Shown here in pieces: positions 51,422-63,385 of a stretch of DNA of 64,000 nt (within the stretch, counting starts at the first letter, position 1; every line of letters begins with the position of its first letter). Origin of the DNA: Tipula vernalis (taxonomy: Eukaryota; Arthropoda; Insecta; Diptera; Tipulidae); assembly GCA_958295665.1 (NCBI GenBank), contig OY282560.1:26557653-26621652 (forward strand), written 5' to 3'. A model generated the notes under the pieces. It was not told the origin of the DNA. It worked only from the letters and a program-made list of their open reading frames with translations, and did not search any database. The position numbers and the translations under genes were made by a program.

Positions 51422-54400
51422 TCAGCCATCGTAATCGGAGCATTTTAGATTTTTGCCGCCCAAAAACTTGTGGGCTATAGCACAGTTAATTTTCAATAAA
51501 ATTGAATTTTCTAAGAAATGTTTAGAAATAATCGAGCAATCAAAATGAAAATTGTCACAGCAATTACAGGTCCCGAAACCTATTGGTAGAGGTATCAACC
51601 ATCGTAATCGGACCATTTTAGATTTTTGCCGCCCAAAAACTTGTGGGCTATAGCACAGTTGATTTTCAATAAAATTGAATTTTCTAAGAAATGTATAGAA
51701 ATAATCGAGCAATCAAAATGAAAATTGTCACAGCAATTACAGGTCCCGAAACCTATTGATAGAGGTATCAGCCATCGTAATCGGAGCATTTTAGATTTTT
51801 ACCGCCCAAAAACTTGTGGGCTATAGCACAGTTAATTTTCAATAAAATTGAATTTTCTAAGAAATGTTTAGAAATAATCGAGCAATCAAAATGAAAATTG
51901 TCCCGAAACCTATTGATAGAGGTATCAGCCATCGTAATCGGAGCATTTTAGATTTTTGCCGCCCAAAAACTTGTGGGCTATAGCACAGTTAATTTTCAAT
52001 AAAATTGAATTTTCTAAGAAATGTTTAGAAATAATCGAGCAATCAAAATGAAAATTGTCACAGCGATTACAGGTCCCGAAACCTATTGATAGAGGTATCA
52101 ACCAACGTAATCGGTCCATTTTAGATTTTTGCCGCCCAAAAACTTGTGGGCTATAGCACAGTTAATTTTCAATAAAATTGAATTTTCTAAGAAATGTTTA
52201 GAAATAATCGAGCAATCAAAATGAAAATTGTCACAGCAATTACAGGTCCCGAAACCTATTGATAGAGGTATCAACCATCGTAATCGGTCCATTTTAGATT
52301 TTTGCCGCCCAAAAACTTGTGGGCTATAGCACAGTTAATTTTCAATAAAATTGAATTTTCTAAGAAATGTTTAGAAATAATCGAGCAATCAAAATGAAAA
52401 TTGTCACAGCAATTACAGGTCCCGAAACCTATTGATAGAGGTATCAACCAACGTAATCGGTCCATTTTAGATTTTTGCCGCCCAAAAACTTGTGGGCATT
52501 TTTATGCAGCACAGTTAATTTTCAATAAAATTGAATTTTCTAAGAAATGTTTAGAAATAATCGAGCAATCAAAATGAAAATTGTCACAGCAATTACAGGT
52601 CCCGAAACCTATTGATAGAGGTATCAACCAACGTAATCGGTCCATTTTAGATTTTTGCCGCCCAAAAACTTGTGGGCTATAGCACAGTTAATTTTCAATA
52701 AAATTGAATTTTCTAAGAAATGTTTAGAAATAATCGAGCAATCAAAATGAAAATTGTCACAGCAATTACAGGTCCCGAAACCTATTGATAGAGGTATCAA
52801 CCATCGTAATCGGAGCATTTTAGATTTTTGCCGCCCAAAAACTTGTGGGCTATAGCACAGTTAATTTTCAATAAAATTGAATTTTCTAAGAAATGTTTAG
52901 AAATAATCGAGCAATCAAAATGATAATTGTCACAGCAATTACAGGTCCCGAAAGCTATTGATAGAGGTATCAGCCATCGTAATCGGAGCATTTTTGATTT
53001 TTGCCGCCCAAAAACTTGTGGGCTATAGCACAGTTAATTTTCAATAAAATTGAATTTTCTAAGAAATGTTTAGAAATAATCGAGCAATCAAAATGAAAAT
53101 TGTCACAGCAATTACAGGTCCCGAAACCTATTGATAGAGGTATCAGCCATCGTAATCGGACCATTTTAGATTTTTGCCGCCCAAAAACTTGTGGGCTATA
53201 GCACAGTTGATTTTCAATACAATTGAATTTTCTAAGAAATGTATAGAAATAATCGAGCAATCAAAATGAAAATTGTCACAGCAATTACAGGTCCCGAAAC
53301 GTATTGATAGAGGTATCAACCATCGTAATCGGACCATTTTAGATTTTTGCCGCCCAAAAACTTGTGGGCTATAGCACAGTTAATTTTCAATAAAATTGAA
53401 TTTTCTAAGAAATGTTTAGAAATAATCGAGCAATCAAAATGATAATTGGCACAGCAATTACAGGTCCCGAAACGTATTGATAGAGGTATCAGCCATCGTA
53501 ATCGGACCATTTTAGATTTTTGCCGCCCAAAAACTTGTGGGCTATAGCACAGTTGATTTTCAATAAAATTGAATTTTCTAAGAAATGTTTAGAAATAATC
53601 GAGCAATCAAAATGATAATTGTCACAGCAATTACAGGTCCCGAAACGTATTGATAGATGTATCAGCCATCGTAATCGGAGCATTTTAGATTTTTGCCGCC
53701 CAAAAACTTGTGGGCTATAGCACAGTTAATTTTCAATAAAATTGAATTTTCTAAGAAATGTTTAGAAATAATCGAGCAATCAAAATGATAATTGTCACAG
53801 CAATTACAGGTCCCGAAACCTATTGATAGAGGTATCAGCCATCGTAATCGGAGCATTTTAGATTTTTGCCGCCCAAAAACTTGTGGGCTATAGCACAGTT
53901 GATTTTCAATACAATTGAATTTTCTAAAAAATGTTTAGAAATAATTGAGCAATCAAAATGAAAATTGTCACAGCAATTACAGGTCCCGAAACCTATTGAT
54001 AGAGGTATCAACCATCGTAATCGGACCATTTTAGATTTTTGCCGCCCAAAAACTTGTGGGCTATAGCACAGTTGATTTTCAATAAAATTGAATTTTCTAA
54101 GAAATATTTAGAAATAATCGAGCAATCAAAATGAAAATTGTCACAGCAATTACAGGTCCCGAAACGTATTGATAGAGGTATCAACCATCGTAATCGGACC
54201 ATTTTAGATTTTTGCCGCCCAAAAACTTGTGGGCTATAGCACAGTTAATTTTCAATAAAATTGAATTTTCTAAGAAATGTTTAGAAATAATCGAGCAATC
54301 AGAATGATAATTGGCACAGCAATTACAGGTCCCGAAACGTATTGATAGAGGTATCAGCCATCGTAATCGGACCATTTTAGATTTTTGCCGCCCAAAAACT

Positions 54401-55910
54401 TGTGGGCTATAGCACAGTTAATTTTCAATAAAATTGAATTTTCTAAGAAATGTTTAGAAATAATCGAGCAATCAAAATGAAAATTGTCACAGCAATTACA
54501 GGTCCCGAAACCTATTGATAGAGGTATCAACCATCGTAATCGGACCATTTTAGATTTTTGCCGCCCAAAAACTTGTGGGCTATAGCACAGTTGATTTTCA
54601 ATAAAATTGAATTTTCTAAGAAATGTTTAGAAATAATCGAGCAATCAAAATGATAATTGTCACAGCAATTACAGGTCCCGAAACGTATTGATAGATGTAT
54701 CAGCCATCGTAATCGGAGCATTTTAGATTTTTGCCGCCCAAAAACTTGTGGGCTATAGCACAGTTAATTTTCAATAAAATTGAATTTTCTAAGAAATGTT
54801 TAGAAATAATCGAGCAATCAAAATGAAAATTGTCACAGCAATTACAGGTCCCGAAACCTATTGATAGAGGTATCAACCATCGTAATCGGACCATTTTAGA
54901 TTTTTGCCGCCCAAAAACTTGTGGGCTACAGCACAGATGATTTTCAATAAAATTGAATTTTCTAAGAAATGTATAGAAATAATCGAGCAATCAAAATGAA
55001 AATTGTCACAGCAATTACAGGTCCCGAAACCTATTGATAGAGGTATCACCCATCGTAATCGGAGCATTTTAGATTTTTGCCGCCCAAAAACTTGTGGGCT
55101 ATAGCACAGTTAATTTTCAATAAAATTGAATTTTCTAAGAAATGTTTAGAAATAATCGAGCAATCAAAATGAAAATTGTCACAGCAATTACAGGTCCCGA
55201 AACCTATTGATAGAGGTATCAACCATCGTAATCGGACCATTTTAGATTTTTGCCGCCCAAAAACTTGTGGGCTATAGCACAGTTAATTTTCAATAAAATT
55301 GAATTTTCTAAGAAATGTTTAGAAATAATCGAGCAATCAAAATGATAATTGTCACAGCAATTACAGGTCCCGAAACGTTTTGATAGAGGTATCAGCCATC
55401 GTAATCGGACCATTTTAGATTTTTGCCGCCCAAAAACTTGTGGGCTATAGCACAGTTAATTTTCAATAAAATTGAATTTTCTAAGAAATGTTTAGAAATA
55501 ATCGAGCAATCAAAATGAAAATTGTCACAGCAATTACAGGTCCCGAAACCTATTGATAGAGGTATCAACCATCGTAATCGGACCATTTTAGATTTTTGCC
55601 GCCCAAAAACTTGTGGGCTATAGCACAGTTGATTTTCAATAAAATTGAATTTTCTAAGAAATGTATAGAAATAATCGAGCAATCAAAATGAAAATTGTCA
55701 CAGCAATTACAGGTCCCGAAACCTATTGATAGAGGTATCAGCCATCGTAATCGGAGCATTTTAGATTTTTGCCGCCCAAAAACTTGTGGGCTATAGCACA
55801 GTTAATTTTCAATAAAATTGAATTTTCTAAGAAATGTTTAGAAATAATCGAGCAATCAAAATGAAAATTGTCACAGCAATTACAGGTCCCGAAACCTATT
55901 GGTAGAGGTA

Positions 55911-57540
55911 TCAACCATCGTAATCGGACCATTTTAGATTTTTACCGCCCAAAAACTTGTGGGCTATAGCACAGTTGATTTTCAATAAAATTGAATTTTC
56001 TAAGAAATGTTTAGAAATAATCGAGCAATCAAAATGAAAATTGTCACAGCAATTACAGGTCCCGAAATATATTGATAGAGGTATCAGCCATCGTAATCGG
56101 AGCATTTTAGATTTTTGCCGCCCAAAAACTTGTGGGCTATAGCACAGTTAATTTTCAATAAAATTGAATTTTCTAAGAAATGTTTAGAAATAATCGAGCA
56201 ATCAAAATGATAATTGTCACAGCAATTACAGGTCCCGAAACGTATTGATAGAGGTATCAGCCATCGTAATCGGACCATTTTAGATTTTTGCCGCCCAAAA
56301 ACTTGTGGGCTATAGCACAGTTAATTTTCAATAAAATTGAATTTTCTAAGAAATGTTTAGAAATAATCGAGCAATCAAAATGAAAATTGTCACAGCAATT
56401 ACAGGTCCCGAAATATATTGATAGAGGTATCAGCCATCGTAATCGGAGCATTTTAGATTTTTGCCGCCCAAAAACTTGTGGGCTATAGCACAGTTAATTT
56501 TCAATAAAATTGAATTTTCTAAGAAATGTTTAGAAATAATCGAGCAATCAAAATGATAATTGTCACAGCAATTACAGGTCCCGAAACGTATTGATAGAGG
56601 TATCAGCCATCGTAATCGGACCATTTTAGATTTTTGCCGCCCAAAAACTTGTGGGCATTTTTATGCAGCACAGTTAATTTTCAATAAAATTGAATTTTCT
56701 AATAAATGTATAGAAATAATCGAGCAATCAAAATGAAAATTGTCACAGCAATTACAGGTCCCGAAACCTATTGATAGAGGTATCAACCATCGTAATCGGA
56801 CCATTTTAGATTTTTGCCGCCCAAAAACTTGTGGGCTATAGCACAGTTAATTTTCAATAAAATTGAATTTTCTAAGAAATGTTTAGAAATAATCGAGCAA
56901 TCAAAATGAAAATTGTCACAGCAATTACAGGTCCCGAAATATATTGATAGAGGTATCAGCCATCGTAATCGGAGCATTTTAGATTTTTGCCGCCCAAAAA
57001 CTTGTGGGCTATAGCACAGTTAATTTTCAATAAAATTGAATTTTCTAAGAAATGTTTAGAAATAATCGAGCAATCAAAATGATAATTGTCACAGCAATTA
57101 CAGGTCCCGAAACGTATTGATAGAGGTATCAGCCATCGCAATCGGACCATTTTAGATTTTTGCCGCCCAAAAACTTGTGGGCTATAGCACAGTTAATTTT
57201 CAATAAAATTGAATTTTCTAAGAAATGTTTAGAAATAATCGAGCAATCAAAATGAAAATTGTCACAGCAATTACAGGTCCCGAAATATATTGATAGAGGT
57301 ATCAGCCATCGTAATCGGAGCATTTTAGATTTTTGCCGCCCAAAAACTTGTGGGCTATAGCACAGTTAATTTTCAATAAAATTGAATTTTCTAAGAAATG
57401 TTTAGAAATAATCGAGCAATCAAAATGATAATTGTCACAGCAATTACAGGTCCCGAAACGTATTGATAGAGGTATCAGCCATCGTAATCGGACCATTTTA
57501 GATTTTTGCCGCCCAAAAACTTGTGGGCATTTTTATGCAG
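55911..57540 (+). repeat. 346-bp dimers nested in an 872-bp repeat
   Basis: GAAATATATTGATAG monomers alternate with GAAACGTATTGATAG monomers from 55911. Each series is closed by a monomer with the ATTTTTATGCA replacement (56657-56667 and 57529-57539), 872 bp apart, that is, five monomers plus 7 bp. Confidence 0.87.
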
Positions 57541-60500
57541 CACAGTTAATTTTCAATAAAATTGAATTTTCTAATAAATGTATAGAAATAATCGAGCAAT
57601 CAAAATGAAAATTGTCACAGCAATTACAGGTCCCGAAACCTATTGATAGAGGTATCAACCATCGTAATCGGACCATTTTAGATTTTTGCCGCCCAAAAAC
57701 TTGTGGGCTATAGCACAGTTGATTTTCAATAAAATTGAATTTTCTAAGAAATGTATAGAAATAATCGAGCAATCAAAATGAAAATTGTCACAGCAATTAC
57801 AGGTCCCGAAACCTATTGATAGAGGTATCAGCCATCGTAATCGGAGCATTTTAGATTTTTGCCGCCCAAAAACTTGTGGGCTATAGCACAGTTAATTTTC
57901 AATAAAATTGAATTTTCTAAGAAATGTATAGAAATAATCGAGCAATCAAAATGAAAATTGTCACAGCAATTACAGGTCCCGAAACCTATTGGTAGAGGTA
58001 TCAACCATCGTAATCGGACCATTTTAGATTTTTGCCGCCCAAAAACTTGTGGGCTATAGCACAGTTGATTTTCAATAAAATTGAATTTTCTAATAAATGT
58101 ATAGAAATAATCGAGCAATCAAAATGAAAATTGTCACAGCAATTACAGGTCCCGAAACCTATTGATAGAGGTATCAGCCATCGTAATCGGAGCATTTTAG
58201 ATTTTTGCCGCCCAAAAACTTGTGGGCTATAGCACAGTTAATTTTCAATAAAATTGAATTTTCTAAGAAATGTTTAGAAATAATCGAGCAATCAAAATGA
58301 AAATTGTCACAGCAATTACAGGTCCCGAAACCTATTGATAGAGGTATCAACCATCGTAATCGGACCATTTTAGATTTTTGCCGCCCAAAAACTTGTGGGC
58401 TATAGCACAGTTAATTTTCAATAAAATTGAATTTTCTAAGAAATGTTTAGAAATAATCGAGCAATCAAAATGATAATTGTCACAGCAATTACAGGTCCCG
58501 AAACCTATTGATAGAGGTATCAGCCATCGTAATCGGACCATTTTAGATTTTTGCCGCCCAAAAACTTGTGGGCTATAGCACAGTTGATTTTCAATAAAAT
58601 TGAATTTTCTAAGAAATGTTTAGAAATAATCGAGCAATCAAAATGAAAATTGTCACAGCAATTACAGGTCCCGAAATATATTGATAGAGGTATCAGCCAT
58701 CGTAATCGGAGCATTTTAGATTTTTGCCGCCCAAAAACTTGTGGGCTATAGCACAGTTGATTTTCAATACAATTGAATTTTCTAAAAAATGTTTAGAAAT
58801 AATCGAGCAATCAAAATGAAAATTGTCACAGCAATTACAGGTCCCGAAACCGATTGATAGAGGTATCAACCATCGTAATCGGACCATTTTAGATTTTTGC
58901 CGCCCAAAAACTTGTGGGCTATAGCACAGTTGATTTTCAATAAAATTGAATTTTCTAAGAAATGTTTAGAAATAATCGAGCAATCAAAATGAAAATTGTC
59001 ACAGCAATTACAGGTCCCGAAACCTATTGGTAGAGGTATCAACCATCGTAATCGGACCATTTTAGATTTTTGCCGCCCAAAAACTTGTGGGCTATAGCAC
59101 AGTTGATTTTCAATAAAATTGAATTTTCTAAGAAATGTATAGAAATAATCGAGCAATCAAAATGAAAATTGTCACAGCAATTACAGGTCCCGAAACCTAT
59201 TGATAGAGGTATCAGCAATCGTAATCGGAGCATTTTAGATTTTTGCCGCCCAAAAACTTGTGGGCTATAGCACAGTTAATTTTCAATAAAATTGAATTTT
59301 CTAAGAAATGTTTAGAAATAATCGAGCAATCAAAATGAAAATTGTCACAGCAATTACAGGTCCCGAAACCTATTGATAGAGGTATCAACCATCGTAATCG
59401 GAGCATTTTAGATTTTTGCCGCCCAAAAACTTGTGGGCTATAGCACAGTTAATTTTCAATAAAATTGAATTTTCTAAGAAATGTTTAGAAATAATCGAGC
59501 AATCAAAATGATAATTGTCACAGCAATTACAGGTCCCGAAAGCTATTGATAGAGGTATCAGCCATCGTAATCGGAGCATTTTTGATTTTTGCCGCCCAAA
59601 AACTTGTGGGCTATAGCACAGTTAATTTTCAATAAAATTGAATTTTCTAAGAAATGTTTAGAAATAATCGAGCAATCAAAATGAAAATTGTCACAGCAAT
59701 TACAGGTCCCGAAACCTATTGATAGAGGTATCAGCCATCGTAATCGGACCATTTTAGATTTTTGCCGCCCAAAAACTTGTGGGCTATAGCACAGTTGATT
59801 TTCAATAAAATTGAATTTTCTAAAAAATGTTTATAAATAATCGAGCAATCAAAATGAAAATGGTCACAGCAATTACAGGTCCCGAAACCTATTGATAGAG
59901 GTATCAACCATCGTAATCGGACCATTTTAGATTTTTGCCGCCCAAAAACTTGTGGGCTATAGCACAGTTGATTTTCAATAAAATTGAATTTTCTAAGAAA
60001 TGTTTAGAAATAATTGAGCAATCAAAATGAAAATTGTCACAGCAATTACAGGTCCCGAAACCTATTGTTAGAGGTATCAACCATCGAAATCGGACCATTT
60101 TAGATTTTTGCCGCCCAAAAACTTGTGGGCTATAGCACAGTTGATTTTCAATAAAATTGAATTTTCTAAGAAATGTACAGAAATAATCGAGCAATCAAAA
60201 TGAAAATTGTCACAGCAATTACAGGTCCCGAAACCTATTGATAGAGGTATCAGCCATCGTAATCGGACCATTTTAGATTTTTGCCGCCTAAAAACTTGTG
60301 GGCTATAGCACAGTTGATTTTCAATAAAATTGAATTTTCTAAGAAATGTTTAGAAATAATCGAGCAATCAAAATGAAAATTGTCACAGCAATTACAGGTC
60401 CCGAAACCTATTGATAGAGGTATCAGCCATCGTAATCGGACCATTTTAGATTTTTGCCGCCCAAAAACTTGTGGGCTATAGCACAGTTGATTTTCAATAA

Positions 60501-62325
60501 AATTGAATTTTCTAAGAAATGTTTAGAAATAATCGAGCAATCAAAATGAAAATTGTCACAGCAATTACAGGTCCCGAAACCTATTGATAGAGGTATCAGC
60601 CATCGTAATCGGAGCATTTTAGATTTTTGCCGCCCAAAAACTTGTGGGCTATAGCACAGTTGATTTTCAATACAATTGAATTTTCTAAAAAATGTTTAGA
60701 AATAATCGAGCAATCAAAATGAAAATTGTCACAGCAATTACAGGTCCCGAAACCTATTGATAGAGGTATCAACCATCGTAATCGGACCATTTTAGATTTT
60801 TGCCGCCCAAAAACTTGTGGGCTATAGCACAGTTGATTTTCAATAAAATTGAATTTTCTAAGAAATGTTTAGAAATAATCGAGCAATCAAAATGAAAATT
60901 GTCACAGCAATTACAGGTCCCGAAACCTATTGTTAGAGGTATCAACCATCGTAATCGGACCATTTTAGATTTTTGCCGCCCAAAAACTTGTGGGCTATAG
61001 CACAGTTGATTTTCAATACAATTGAATTTTCTAAAAAATGTTTAGAAATAATCGAGCAATCAAAATGAAAATTGTCACAGCAATTACAGGTCCCGAAACC
61101 TATTGATAGAGGTATCAACCATCGTAATCGGACCATTTTAGATTTTTGCCGCCCAAAAACTTGTGGGCTATAGCACAGTTGATTTTCAATAAAATTGAAT
61201 TTTCTAAGAAATGTTTAGAAATAATCGAGCAATCAAAATGAAAATTGTCACAGCAATTACAGGTCCCGAAACCTATTGATAGAGGTATCAGCCATCGTAA
61301 TCGGACCATTTTAGATTTTTGCCGCCCAAAAACTTGTGGGCTATAGCACAGTTAATTTTCAATAAAATTGAATTTTCTAAGAAATGTTTAGAAATAATCA
61401 AGCAATCAAAATGAAAATTGTCACAGCAATTACAGGTCCCGAAACCTATTGATAGAGGTATCAACCATCGTAATCGGACCATTTTAGATTTTTGCCGCCC
61501 AAAAACTTGTGGGCTATAGCACAGTTAATTTTCAATAAAATTGAATTTTCTAAGAAATGTTTAGAAATAATCGAGCAATCAAAATGATAATTGTCACAGC
61601 AATTACAGGTCCCGAAACCTATTGATAGAGGTATCAACCATCGTAATCGGACCATTTTAGATTTTTGCCGCCCAAAAACTTGTGGGCTATAGCACAGTTG
61701 ATTTTCAATAAAATTGAATTTTCTAAGAAATGTTTAGAAATAATCGAGCAATCAAAATGAAAATTGTCACAGCAATTACAGGTCCCGAAATATATTGATA
61801 GAGGTATCAGCCATCGTAATCGGAGCATTTTAGATTTTTGCCGCCCAAAAACTTGTGGGCTATAGCACAGTTAATTTTCAATAAAATTGAATTTTCTAAG
61901 AAATGTTTAGAAATAATCGAGCAATCAAAATGATAATTGTCACAGCAATTACAGGTCCCGAAACGTATTGATAGAGGTATCAGCCATCGTAATCGGACCA
62001 TTTTAGATTTTTGCCGCCCAAAAACTTGTGGGCTATAGCACAGTTAATTTTCAATAAAATTGAATTTTCTAAGAAATGTTTAGAAATAATCGAGCAATCA
62101 AAATGATAATTGGCACAGCAATTACAGGTCCCGAAACGTATTGATAGAGGTATCAGCCATCGTAATCGGAGCATTTTAGATTTTTGCCGCCCAAAAACTT
62201 GTGGGCTATAGCACAGTTAATTTTCAATAAAATTGAATTTTCTAAGAAATGTTTAGAAATAATCGAGCAATCAAAATGATAATTGGCACAGCAATTACAG
62301 GTCCCGAAACGTATTGATAGAGGTA

Positions 62326-63385
62326 TCAGCCATCGTAATCGGACCATTTTAGATTTTTGCCGCCCAAAAACTTGTGGGATATAGCACAGTTAATTTTCAA
62401 TAAAATTGAATTTTCTAATAAATGTATAGAAATAATCGAGCAATCAAAATGAAAATTGTCACAGCAATTACAGGTCCCGAAACCTATTGATAGAGGTATC
62501 AACCATCGTAATCGGACCATTTTAGATTTTTGCCGCCCAAAAACTTGTGGGCTATAGCACAGTTGATTTTCAATAAAATTGAATTTTCTAAGAAATGTTT
62601 AGAAATAATCGAGCAATCAAAATGATAATTGTCACAGCAATTACAGGTCCCGAAACGTATTGATAGAGGTATCAGCCATCGTAATCGGACCATTTTAGAT
62701 TTTTGCCGCCCAAAAACTTGTGGGATATAGCACAGTTAATTTTCAATAAAATTGAATTTTCTAATAAATGTATAGAAATAATCGAGCAATCAAAATGAAA
62801 ATTGTCACAGCTATTACAGGTCCCGAAACCTATTGATAGAGGTATCAACCATCGTAATCGGACCATTTTAGATTTTTGCCGCCCAAAAACTTGTGGGCTA
62901 TAGCACAGTTAATTTTCAATAAAATTGAATTTTCTAAGAAATGTTTAGAAATAATCGAGCAATCAAAATGATAATTGGCACAGCAATTACAGGTCCCGAA
63001 ACGTATTGATAGAGGTATCAGCCATCGTAATCGGACCATTTTAGATTTTTGCCGCCCAAAAACTTGTGGGATATAGCACAGTTAATTTTCAATAAAATTG
63101 AATTTTCTAATAAATGTATAGAAATAATCGAGCAATCAAAATGAAAATTGTCACAGCAATTACAGGTCCCGAAACCTATTGATAGAGGTATCAACCATCG
63201 TAATCGGACCATTTTAGATTTTTGCCGCCCAAAAACTTGTGGGCTATAGCACAGTTAATTTTCAATAAAATTGAATTTTCTAAGAAATGTTTAGAAATAA
63301 TCGAGCAATCAAAATGATAATTGCCACAGCAATTACAGGTCCCGAAACGTATTGATAGAGGTATCAGCCATCGTAATCGGACCAT
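62326..63385 (+). repeat. dimeric higher-order repeat with GGGATATAGC, three copies
   Basis: Monomers with GTGGGATATAGC plus CTAATAAATGTATAG alternate with the standard type at 62326, 62672 and 63018, spaced 346 bp. One further copy lies near 63770. Confidence 0.87.

Larger units (their letters stand above)
46917..55240 (+). repeat. long-range duplication at 7091-bp offset
   Basis: The run of monomers at 47090-48149 recurs at 54181-55240. It has the same order of rare variants: ATAATTGGCACAG, GATAGATGTATCAGCC, then CTACAGCACAGATG (about 47836 and 54927). A few substitutions distinguish the copies. The flanking monomers also match more loosely. Confidence 0.8.
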
